A stretch of DNA of 64,000 nt from Trissonchulus latispiculum (lineage: Eukaryota > Nematoda > Enoplea > Enoplida > Ironidae): the NCBI GenBank assembly GCA_030248195.1, contig JASAND010015452.1, positions 1-64,000 of the forward strand, given 5' to 3'. The translations under genes were made by a program, and so were the position numbers. Below are positions 58,801-64,000 of this stretch, in pieces (positions within the stretch are counted from its first letter, which is position 1; every line of letters begins with the position of its first letter). Below the pieces are notes generated by a model. It made no database searches. It saw only the letters and a list, made by a program, of their open reading frames with translations, and was not told the origin of the DNA.

Positions 58801-59773
58801 TCCGGTTCCGGTTCCGGTTCCGGTTCCGGTTCTAAAATTCCTTCCGGTTCGGTTCCGGTTCCGGTTCCGGTTCCGGTTCCAACCGGTTCTACTGGAACCG
58901 GTCCCAACTCTACCTAATACTGCTTTCCTGGCATGAGAGTTGTTCAGCATCACACGTGGAGTTAGTCGATTGGCTTCACAGACTACCGATAAATAAAATG
59001 CATTCGGCAACTTTTATTCAAATTTCGCTTTTTAGAGCATAATCAAGTTTGAGCATTTTTGCAAACTTTGCGAAATTGATTAAATTATTAATTTCAAGAC
59101 AGAAATATGCATTTTTAGATCCCATGCCGACAACAGTTGCTCCTGCGAAAAGAGGTAAAGAAACGTGTTAAGCTAAACGAAGCTTTGCTTGTCAGCATGT
59201 TCATTTTAGACTAGTATGCCTATTGCTTTTGTTGCGGCAGCATGATTTAATTCTGGTGACGGGGTATGTTGTGGTAGTGTAATAGGGCTGTGGTGATGGT
59301 ATAGCATAACGATTTTGCAGTAAATACTGCTTCAGCTAACCGTGACTAGTCCAAACAGAAAAAACCAATTACGGAACTTTTCCCTAAAAACCGTTTCAAC
59401 GACTCAGAGTACGTAGACGCACTGATCCATCCCATTAAAATTCCGCTTTGCAAATCCAGCTTACCATTTCAAAACCCCCTGCATTGCAGGTCAAGACTAC
59501 AACATCACTGTTCATTGGAAAAATATTGCTTCAAAAGAAGGATCAGCAGCTGTCAAAGGATTTACCTTGGAATACCGTCAGCAAAATTTTGTTCCTTGGC
59601 AGAAAAGTGGTATATATGTTCCTTTTATACCTGGACAGAATGCTTATTCAGCCACCCTAGTTGGTCTTCACTATTCGCAATACTACATGGTCAGAGTATG
59701 TGTGGTTAAACATGACGGAAATATGATTTGTCTTAATCCAACTCCATACACGCCAGCTTCAACAAGAAGCTAA
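37808..59773 (+). CDS. Secreted mosaic protein: signal peptide, seven EGF-like modules, FN3 (17 exons, 517 codons)
   Basis: Seventeen exons bounded by GT/AG sites join into one frame of 1,554 nt including the stop; the exons are listed separately. Every intron is phase 1, and every internal exon is a multiple of three. Product order: a signal peptide of about 22 residues; EGF-like modules with Cys spacing C-x6-C-x5-C-x8-11-C-x-C-x10-C and a conserved P-W-E-E-C core from the third module on; Pro/Thr linkers, most ending P-F-D-G; and one FN3 module with an added Cys pair. There is no transmembrane segment, so it is expected to be secreted or matrix-associated. Function is unknown. EGF/FN3 modules suggest adhesion or matrix binding. 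Some linker exons may be alternative. A Kunitz exon downstream could replace or follow the FN3 exon in other transcripts. Confidence 0.75.
38121..38575. mobile_element. Tc1/mariner-type MITE in intron 1
   Basis: The ends CAGCCACGCCGTTATTTTAG and (inverted) CAACCACGTCGGAATTTTAG are flanked by TA on both sides. The interior is rich in tttcttttt repeats in both orientations. Length is 455 bp. Confidence 0.7.
38734..38763 (+). CDS. Mosaic gene exon 2: short Thr/Ser linker
   Basis: 30 nt between ttttgtttcag and gtaatt; adds GLETTTSESE in frame. Phase 1 on both sides. Confidence 0.6.
39115..40092 (+). mobile_element. TTAA-flanked element P3 in intron 2
   Basis: GGTGGTGATTCCTTTTGGAG at the left and the inverse of GGTGGTGATTCCCTTTGGGC at the right, flanked by TTAA (39111-39114 and 40093-40096). 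Length is 978 bp. It is collinear with P2 (atcaactttgaaccattatt, tatatcaaaatgcagctta, gctccacaatc) and has no insertions. Confidence 0.8.
40436..40549 (+). CDS. Mosaic gene exon 3: EGF-like module 1
   Basis: Acceptor tttattctag. Cys spacing C-x6-C-x5-C-x8-C-x-C-x10-C (CRVYPELC...ECQC...EDGSC). This is the most divergent of the seven: the P-W-E-E-C core is D-F-E-E-C. The donor gttggt is weak, so the 3' border is less certain. Confidence 0.7.
41080..42660. mobile_element. Element with ~110-bp imperfect terminal inverted repeats in intron 3
   Basis: The left arm (about 41,080-41,180: agcacatgatataagagtgt, gccactaggc, gttatcagggcaaaaac, gctaacgccccccccgcaaa) is matched inverted by the right arm (about 42,530-42,640: gcgggggggtgggccgttag, gttttt, gctctgataacgagtggcac, atcatgtactctt). 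The interior near 41,265-41,440 is shared with 53,610-53,790. A fragment of a TTAA-element right end (gtgcacaaaggaagtcgtca) follows at 42,650. The exact tips are not resolved. Confidence 0.5.
43115..43159 (+). CDS. Mosaic gene exon 4: linker
   Basis: 45 nt after ttatttcag, encoding DIIEMMQETTLIPFDG with the shared first and last codons. Donor gtaggg. It ends in the P-F-D-G signature shared by later linkers. Confidence 0.65.
43342..43701. mobile_element. hAT-like MITE H5 (CATA family) in intron 4
   Basis: It begins CATACATTAACACGGGGTCC and ends with the inverse of CATAGGATAACAGGGGGCAA. The perfect 8-bp duplication CTCTTAGG lies at 43334-43341 and 43702-43709. Length is 360 bp. Confidence 0.8.
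44241..44417 (+). CDS. Mosaic gene exon 5: EGF-like module 2 with fused linker
   Basis: 177 nt. GCQVFPDLCEAFEEC...WACRC...DGSC is followed in the same exon by a Thr/Pro linker ending TYPFDG. In the other repeats, module and linker are on separate exons. Acceptor cgtgcttcag, donor gtgaga. Confidence 0.8.
44725..44853 (+). CDS. Mosaic gene exon 6: EGF-like module 3
   Basis: 129 nt, six Cys (GCNVFDWICQPWEEC...ECRC...DGSC). Acceptor caattttag, donor gtaagg. Confidence 0.8.
45017..45049 (+). CDS. Mosaic gene exon 7: linker
   Basis: 33 nt after tgttttag, encoding EFTSPPTTRII. Donor gtaagt. It is one of two consecutive linker exons and the only linker besides exons 2 and 16 without P-F-D-G. Confidence 0.55.
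45120..45127 (+). promoter_or_regulatory. Abutting acceptor and donor (zero-length exon / recursive splice site) inside intron 7
   Basis: The sequence tttgttacag|gtaagt places a full 3' splice site directly against a full 5' splice site, 72 nt after exon 7 and 120 nt before exon 8. That is the form of a ratchet point for stepwise intron removal. It could also be the relic of a lost linker exon, or chance. Confidence 0.35.
45248..45280 (+). CDS. Mosaic gene exon 8: linker
   Basis: 33 nt after actattttag, encoding TTTPTQLPPFDG with the shared codons. Donor gtaagt. Confidence 0.65.
45450..45578 (+). CDS. Mosaic gene exon 9: EGF-like module 4
   Basis: 129 nt (GCNVFPHICQPWEEC...ECRC...DGSC). The encoded module differs from exon 11 at two positions only (His-Ile against His-Met, Gly-Ser against Gly-Ile), a recent duplication. 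Acceptor ctgttttag, donor gtaggc. Confidence 0.85.
45891..45920 (+). CDS. Mosaic gene exon 10: linker
   Basis: 30 nt after cttgtttcag, encoding TPPPTPFPFDG with the shared codons. Donor gtgagc. Confidence 0.65.
46207..46335 (+). CDS. Mosaic gene exon 11: EGF-like module 5
   Basis: 129 nt, nearly identical in protein to exon 9 but with many silent changes. Acceptor gtgctttcag, donor gtaggt. Confidence 0.85.
47229..47405. repeat. tRNA-derived SINE, rearranged left copy
   Basis: 47,229-47,298 is the inverse of 49,065-49,134 (agcaacccagaaaggttgaa, caaactagtctcaacgtcc). From 47,316 the sequence instead runs in the same direction as 48,955-49,040, including half of the tRNA-like region (gggcggggatcgaaccaccg). 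So two SINE halves in opposite orientation are joined here. Confidence 0.6.
47582..48902. mobile_element. TTAA-type element in intron 11, with nested H6
   Basis: Left tip GGTCGTGCTCCCTTTACGTG after TTAA (47578-47581); right tip, inverted, GGTCGCACTTCCCATACATT before TAAA. Without H6 it is about 880 bp. The tip resembles that of M1 (GGTCGTGGTATCC). Confidence 0.55.
48427..48857. mobile_element. hAT-like MITE H6 (CATA family), nested
   Basis: It begins CATACATTAACATAGGGTCG and ends with the inverse of CATAGGTTAACGCGGGGGGT. The perfect 8-bp duplication AGTTATAG lies at 48419-48426 and 48858-48865. Length is 431 bp. Confidence 0.85.
48940..49134 (-). repeat. tRNA-Phe-derived SINE (minus strand)
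   Basis: At 48,995-49,070, minus strand, a tRNA-like segment contains gtggctcagtgttatagcgc (A-box-like), CTGAAGA (Phe anticodon loop, GAA) and ggttcgatcc (B box). The outer stem GTCCAGG/CCTGGAC is complete, but the T stem has a mismatch and the spacing before the D arm is off. With its flanks shared at 47.2-47.4 kb it is a SINE rather than a tRNA gene. Confidence 0.65.
49160..49189 (+). CDS. Mosaic gene exon 12: linker
   Basis: 30 nt after ttgttttag, encoding TTTGTPYPFDG with the shared codons. Donor gtaagt. It lies only 25 bp after the inverted SINE end at 49,134. Confidence 0.65.
49589..49717 (+). CDS. Mosaic gene exon 13: EGF-like module 6
   Basis: 129 nt (GCNIFPDLCQPWEEC...ECRC...DGTC). 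Acceptor ctttttcag, donor gtaaga. Confidence 0.85.
49720..50143. repeat. Degenerate M-family fragment
   Basis: Near 50,010-50,145, ttatctccaaaaatctgaga and the following cagtcccagg words match the right half of M1. The segment ends gggaacac before TTAA (50144-50147). The left end is not recognised. Confidence 0.4.
50298..53288 (-). mobile_element. Ty3/gypsy deletion derivative with short LTRs
   Basis: Direct repeats of about 130 bp (TGTAGTAGCGTAGC...GCGCACTGCA at 50298-50431, and 53160-53288) flank 2.7 kb. Read on the minus strand from the right LTR there is a TGGTGGCAGCG primer-site-like sequence, decayed gag with a CCHC knuckle (CYRCCGQGH..., near 52,350), retropepsin (NALIDSGSQKCII, near 52,170; IVGADFLAKNGAVID, near 51,930), and the start of RT (SAWASPTVMVPKKEG, VDFRRLNEV, near 51,200-51,120). 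At about 51,100 RT jumps directly to an integrase C-terminal motif (MFGRELR). So most of RT, all of RNase H and the integrase core are deleted. Many stops are present. Confidence 0.85.
53605..54850. repeat. Dispersed repeat shared with 41.27-42.5 kb
   Basis: It starts TTAA then a G run, then tttttcgaccatctccgatt, aaaacaagacaagtg and caaaggtgacccygacatgt, as at 41,262-41,440. Its last part (agcacatatgggggtgtatt) parallels 42,395-42,415. The first 30 bp recur at 59,905. Probably a TTAA-type element; the right tip is unclear. Confidence 0.5.
55024..55753. mobile_element. Fold-back element with ~320-bp inverted arms in intron 13
   Basis: The left arm (55,024-55,345) and right arm (55,430-55,753) are inverse copies with scattered mismatches. 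Examples: gtcgagtttggtatcaga against the inverse gacgagtttagtatcaga; ggtctcgttcagaagaacgc against ggtctcgttcaggagaacgc; gtcatcgctcagagatgtt against gtcatcgctcagaaatgtt. Only about 85 bp lie between the arms. No coding frame. Confidence 0.8.
56079..56117 (+). CDS. Mosaic gene exon 14: linker
   Basis: 39 nt after ggtttcag, encoding TTPPMTPSLPPFDG with the shared codons. Donor gtaaat. Confidence 0.65.
56298..56417 (+). CDS. Mosaic gene exon 15: EGF-like module 7
   Basis: 120 nt to the in-phase donor TGTG|gtacga (GCNVFPEMCRPWEEC...ECRC...DGSC). If the donor is not used, the frame runs on through T-T-K-I-P-T to a TAA at 56438, giving a shorter protein without FN3. The donor is weaker than most, so both ends are plausible. 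Confidence 0.75.
57081..58912. mobile_element. hAT-like element H7, 1.8 kb, in intron 15
   Basis: Tips TAGAGTTGGGACCGGTTCC on both sides (inverted), with the perfect 8-bp duplication CCTAATAC (57073-57080 and 58913-58920). Subterminal (ggttcc)n arrays lie at 57,108-57,180 and 58,795-58,885. The 1.5 kb interior shows no transposase frame, so it is non-autonomous or decayed. Confidence 0.85.
59119..59154 (+). CDS. Mosaic gene exon 16: linker
   Basis: 36 nt after atttttag, encoding DPMPTTVAPAKRG with the shared codons. Donor gtaaag. The basic A-K-R end is unlike the P-F-D-G linkers. Confidence 0.6.
59490..59773 (+). CDS. Mosaic gene exon 17: fibronectin type III module and stop
   Basis: Acceptor gcattgcag. 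The frame shows FN3 hallmarks: ITVHW near strand B, GFTLEYR near strand C, ATLVGL before strand F, YYMVRVCVV in strand F, and PTPYTPAST at the end. A Cys pair sits in the F-G hairpin. TAA at 59771-59773. It is one complete module of about 90 residues. Confidence 0.75.
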
Positions 59774-59834
59774 GCAGTCCAAACGTTAGAGACATAACGA
59801 TTCCTTTTCATATTATCATCATTTTCATAACACT

Positions 59835-59840
59835 ATTAAA
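59835..59840 (+). terminator. Possible poly(A) signal
   Basis: ATTAAA lies 62 nt after the FN3 stop codon. No AATAAA was seen closer. Confidence 0.3.
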
Positions 59841-60563
59841 AACTTGAATGAAGCTGTTTCATAAATGTATGCACTATAATATATTCTAGGACACCTTGGT
59901 GATGCCTTAAGAGGGGGGGGGGTTCGCGAGTTTGCGACCATCTCGATTTCTCCTACTGATTATTAGCGGACTCCGGCACCATTATTGTGTATCCAGCTTG
60001 TAGTTTTTGGAACTCGCTGTGCTGTGCTTCGACGGGAACTCGCTGTGCACATTTACCATTTATTTTGGCACAATAACAGCAATAATAACCATGAGGCAGA
60101 GAAAGATTTCACTGCGTAACGAATTATTAACAGCAGAACTTAAATTTAACATCTTTTATTACAAGACATTGCAGACGCAGCAATGGAAAGATCAAAAGCA
60201 ACATGAAGCTAACTCATATTTTTGAAGATGCAAAAATTGATTCATTTAATTGTTGATAGCACTGGAACTAAACTTTTTAAACTAAACTGAAGTTTAAAAC
60301 TTGAAGTCCATTTCTATCACAAATTTTTCGGACTGGTAGCTAAATATTGGTTAGTTTGTAAAGGCAACCATTATAAAATATTTACGGAAAAAATTGCGGA
60401 CATAGGATGTTAGCTTTCAAATCTCATAAACATTTGGTAGGTTTTGACAATCTTCAAATATAACCCATGGTCTACTAACAGCTGTGTAACGCATTAGTTG
60501 TTTTTGCCGCCATTTGCGAACTAACAGGTGTAATCCATTCTTTCCTTTGTTTAATTTCCATTG

Positions 60564-60592
60564 CGGTGGTGATTCATTTTGAAGACATGTGC
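60564..60592 (+). repeat. Left-tip fragment of the P family
   Basis: gcggtggtgattcattttga and agacat match the P3 left end (GGTGGTGATTCCTTTTGGAG then acat). Only this fragment is recognisable. Confidence 0.5.
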
Positions 60593-60776
60593 TGGTTTTG
60601 TACGAGGCGCTCCTCCTAATGTCTCGGATACTTTTTGCGCTTCAGAGTCGGAAACAACGATCGTTTGGGACGGGTGTTAATCCACGTAGAAACACATTCT
60701 TATATAGTTCTGTACATTTTGAAAATAGTACGCTGTCTCTCTTTTATTATGTCTGAAAATGGACGTGGCAGCAGAA

Positions 60777-61559
60777 GGTGCTCTGTCGGATGGTCTAATT
60801 TCGGGCTCTGTCGGATGGTCTAATTTTGGATAGTCTAACTTCGGATAGTCTAAAGAAATTTTCGGATAGTCTAACAAGGTCAAACTAAATTGCACTCTGG
60901 AATTTTCTGTTAATTGATTTTCGGATAGTCTAATTTCGGACAGTCTAACTTCGGACAGCCTAAAGAAAATTTCGGATAGTCTAAAAGATAAGCAAAGAAA
61001 ACTTACCTTAGAAATGTAAGTGTTTTAAGTCTGACAACAGTTACAACAATATTTATTTAACGTTACACAAGCAGAATCTAAAATTGTAAAAATAAGCTAT
61101 ATACACAAGGATATTATACTATGTCAATTTTTATTTTGACCTGATCAAATTCGTGCTTCAAGAAAAGCATGAACTTGTAAATGCTGAGATGAGGCTGCCC
61201 CATGTACTATTAAAACGGCTGTGCCAGGCTTCTACAAAATTATTCGTGCGGATTTTCACGTTGTAAAAATCCCACAAAAATAACGGAGTGCGGTGCAGCC
61301 AAAACGGAATAAAATAATCGAATAAAAATCCTGACGGACGACTAAAACACTTACATTTCTAAATCTAAGGTAAATTTTCTTTGCTTATCTTTTAGACTAT
61401 CCGTAAATTTTTTTAGGCTGTCCGAAATTAGACTATCCGAAAATCAGTTAACAGAAAATTTGAGAGAGCAATTTAGTTTGACCTTGTTAGACTATCGGAA
61501 AATTTGTTTAGACTGTCCGAAGTTAGACTATCCGAAATTAGACTATCCGAAAACACCCC
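60777..61559. mobile_element. Long-TIR element with TTCGGATAGTCTAA repeats, 9-bp target duplication
   Basis: Inverted arms of about 220-250 bp (60,777-61,035 and 61,345-61,559) carry six or more copies of the 14-bp motif TTCGGATAGTCTAA in opposite orientations. The arms also share ggtcaaactaaattgc and agataagcaaagaaaa. Flanking 9-mers are GCAGCAGAA (60768-60776 and 61560-61568). Length is 783 bp. Long inverted repeats with a 9-bp duplication point to a Mutator-type element. No transposase is encoded. Confidence 0.75.
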
Positions 61560-61729
61560 GCAGCAGAATTGATATAACAATCACCATATTCTTGGTGTGG
61601 TTGTTTAAGTTTTAGTTCATTCTCTACGACATTGTATAAGTCTACAATAACGATTCGAAAAAGAGTAGCCAGAGATTTGGTAGATAGATAGGACAGAGTC
61701 CTTTCCAGACATGTGCAGGAGGGAAAATT

Positions 61730-61885
61730 CTGGGGGGGGGGGGTGAAGGGCGGCCGACGTCTGACGAAAGACCGGATTTTTACCGGAAAAATACGGATTC
61801 TGGGGGGGGGGGGGGGGTGAGGGACCCCTCTGGGGGGGTGGTGAGCTCAAGTTTGGGGGGGGGGGTGAAAACCCACAAAACCCCC
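61730..61885. repeat. G-run-rich patch
   Basis: Three runs of 11-15 G within 150 bp. The minus-strand open frame (Pro-rich) across it is an artefact. Confidence 0.6.
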
Positions 61886-62292
61886 CAAGCATACGTATGG
61901 TCCTTTCAAATTCATCAAATGTCGAAGTCAGTTTACGAATAAACTTATAAAGAAAAGTGTCTGGAAGGGTAGGAACCCATGATTTTTAGATCAACGTCAA
62001 GCTGGTGGTGAGCTAGTTTGATTTTGTTATTACCTAATTACTATATAACTGAACTGAAAAGATTTAACTTAACTTATAACTCCGGCGAGTAGATCTTAAC
62101 GGGTTATGCGACCGCATATTCACAGTAGAATGTACAGCGCAAGACCATCTTAAAATAGACACTGTTTAGTTCTTAACTATTGTATTTAGTATTTTAGTGG
62201 GATCACTGAACCTAAGCATTGGATTGGAAATGTTGCATAAGGTTTAGCACTGGAAACGTTCTTTAGTAATTCTTAAATGTTTTTTCCTATAG

Positions 62293-62517
62293 AAATTGAC
62301 AGAAATGCATCTTTTGCCAATAAAGAAATTGAACCCGATCATCAAAAATGTTATCTGGCGAAGGATCGTGGAATGACCTGTGGAAATGCTGGTGTGGAAA
62401 GAAGATTTTACTACGATGTAGATCATTCACGCTGTTTATCGTTTCTTTACCAGGGATGTGGTGGAAATACCAATAACTTTGATACATTGGAGGAATGCTA
62501 TCAGACATGCATCGACT
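62293..62517 (+). CDS. Kunitz-type protease inhibitor domain exon
   Basis: Acceptor tttcctatag; entry in phase 1; donor at T|gtgaga in phase 1. The frame holds one complete Kunitz module: C-x8-C-x17-C-x7-C-x12-C-x3-C, with RRFYYD after the second Cys and GCGGNTNNF before the fifth. The second-third Cys gap is two residues longer than in BPTI. The residue right after the second Cys (P1 position) is Gly, unlike the Lys/Arg of trypsin inhibitors, so target choice is unclear. Nematode multi-domain Kunitz proteins often have this DRG-x-TCG form. No signal peptide exon is seen nearby, so it must be spliced to something upstream, possibly exon 16 of the mosaic gene, or be part of a longer transcript. 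Confidence 0.8.
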
Positions 62518-62851
62518 GTGAGAGTCAATATTGTTTGGACTTGTTGTATTTATGAGCATCAGTAACAGATTAGCTGCATTTACACATCCTTTCAAATCGC
62601 TTTTGATATTCTGGCGTACAGTAATTCTGCCTTTTTCTCTCACTGAATGCAATAAGCAAAGTCCAATGCATTTTTCTGCATTGGAGTCATCTACAGTATG
62701 GTTTTCTTGGCTAAGAATAGTTAATTAACATAATGATTGCTAGAAAAGTTGATCTTCTTTTCAATCGATTTTAAACTTTAGTTGTCTACTGCACTGTCTA
62801 ATGTCCCTGCTAACTAATATACATTGACTCGAGCTTGCACGTAGTCTCAGC

Positions 62852-63208
62852 AAGAGATGAGCATTTGTTAGCGGGAAGGGCCTTTCCGGGCCGAGAATTG
62901 TTTAACTGCGAGCCAGAGCGGGCCGAAACGATGACTCTAGAAAAGGCTGTAAAATGACTATACTTAGCTGCACATTTACTGATTCTGGTTATTTTATAGC
63001 AATATTTAACATTTCGTGGAATTATTTATCCTCTCCTTTTTGAATTGAAGCTTTTGAAACAATACTGTTAGTAAACTTTCGTAATTTTTCTTTTGACGGG
63101 CCAGGCCGGGCCGAATTTTGTCAGCTTGCGGGTCGGGCCGGGCCGGGCCGAGAAATTTTGCTAGCGGGCGGGGCCGGGCCGAAAATATCCGGCCCATGCT
63201 CATCTCTA
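62852..63208. mobile_element. hAT-like MITE H8 between Kunitz and lustrin exons
   Basis: Tips AAGAGATGAGCAT and ATGCTCATCTCTA. Flanking 8-mers are GTCTCAGC (62844-62851) and GTCCCAGC (63209-63216), one mismatch. gggccgggcc-type repeats lie near both ends. Length is 357 bp. Confidence 0.75.
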
Positions 63209-63746
63209 GTCCCAGCTCTTAAAATAAACTTTTACTTAAATTTTAATGTTAAGAAGGTTCATAAAACTCAATACTCCAAGTCGACCTACCATTCGATTAC
63301 AAAGGTCTATATTCAAAATTTTTTGTTTGTGTTTTGTTTGCATTTTTCATTTTCCTCTAGAAAGAAGAGAAACCCTCTTGAAATGTCAGCTTTTTATAGT
63401 CTGTATTCTATTAATGTCGCTCAAATAATTTACAACCTCCTGCGTCAAGCTAAATAACACGTAAACTATTTGTTTCAACAAACGCGGGCAAAAATAGGAA
63501 CAATATTGCTTTATAGAGTTTGCGTTTCCATACGGACTATGGAACACGTGAAAACAGGGGAAGCCTGAAATGAGAAAACTATTCAAAAATGATCGCCTCC
63601 CTTGGTAGTGCATTGTGTGCATAGTGTGTTGGTTTTTTTCTAACAGCCATCATTGTACAATAAAAAATTACACAATAGTAAGGGCCGGAAGATACCAGCG
63701 GACAGTGCAAGACTAAATGCGATATGCAAATATACATTCATTCTAG

Positions 63747-63896
63747 ATTCTATGCCAATATGTAGTGGTGGAACATCGCCTTTACAAGATGCTAATGGAG
63801 AGCTGATTTTGTGCGACCACTCTACTCATTGTCCCATTGGATATGTTTGCAAATTATACGGTTCATTTTTAATATGCTGTGACGAAAATGTTGAAG
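63747..63896 (+). CDS. Lustrin/WR1-type cysteine module exon
   Basis: Acceptor cattctag, entry in phase 1, so it joins to the Kunitz exon as I-D-Y-S-M-P. The frame reads CSGGTSPLQDANG...LC...CPIGYVC...CC. This pattern (C-GG-x-PL, C, C-P-x-GY-x-C, CC) is the lustrin-type/WR1 cysteine module common in nematode secreted proteins, often beside Kunitz domains. The exon probably ends at GAAG|gcaagc, a GC donor in phase 1. If that is not used, the frame goes on 12 codons to TAA at 63929-63931. The gene continues beyond the window or ends there. Confidence 0.75.
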
Positions 63897-64000
63897 GCAA
63901 GCTAACTGTAGTGCTAGCGTTACAAGTATAATTCTGGCGCGTGTAACATGAAAGTTTTGTATATCAGCGTAGCCAGCTAATATACATTACTCTCGTATTG

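Noticed and set aside
61617..61892. Pro-rich minus-strand frame over G runs
   Set aside because: Homopolymer artefact.

Overview
This is a 64 kb piece of a metazoan genome, very rich in transposons. The one clear host locus lies on the + strand from about 37.8 kb to the right edge. It encodes secreted, cysteine-rich modules (EGF-like, fibronectin III, Kunitz and a lustrin/WR1-type cysteine module) on small spliced exons. Kunitz plus lustrin-type modules, introns with TTTTCAG-like acceptors and the overall composition favour an ecdysozoan, most likely a nematode. I cannot name the species from sequence alone.

Layout. 0-1.1 kb: the 3' part of an envelope/fusion-glycoprotein-like reading frame, open at the left edge. 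1.6-5.6 kb: two related non-autonomous DNA elements (about 1.1 kb each, TATA target duplications) built around repeated GGGAAAAAACCC-type motifs. 7-12 kb: a 5'-truncated, frameshifted LINE on the minus strand, split by a 3 kb stack of nested MITE-type elements, several with perfect 8-bp target duplications. 12-22.8 kb: a tandem array of eight units (basic length about 1.4 kb), each with a minus-strand exon-like pseudogene segment; one unit carries a CACTA-like insertion and the array ends in an inverted copy of itself. 23-27.3 kb: pieces of Ty3/gypsy-type retroelements (pol on minus, gag on plus, a 175-bp LTR with polypurine tract). 27.3-29 kb: a minisatellite of a 25-bp hairpin-forming unit with an 830-bp higher-order duplication. 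25-50 kb: several TTAA-flanked elements with other elements nested inside them.

Host gene. I assembled 17 exons (37,808-59,773) that give one continuous frame of 517 codons plus stop. They encode a signal peptide, seven EGF-like modules separated by short Pro/Thr linkers that mostly end in Pro-Phe-Asp-Gly, and a C-terminal FN3 module. Every intron is in phase 1, so each internal exon can be added, lost or skipped without breaking the frame. A Kunitz exon and a lustrin-type exon follow (62,293 and 63,747), also entered in phase 1. They may be alternative 3' exons of the same locus or the start of a neighbour. The introns hold most of the mobile elements listed for this half: a Tc1/mariner-type MITE, TTAA elements, hAT-type MITEs, a tRNA-Phe-derived SINE pair, a Ty3/gypsy deletion derivative, a 330-bp-arm fold-back and a 1.8 kb hAT-like element.

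Limits: all family names come from motifs, terminal repeats and target duplications read by eye. No alignment or database search was possible. Splice sites are predictions supported by phase consistency.
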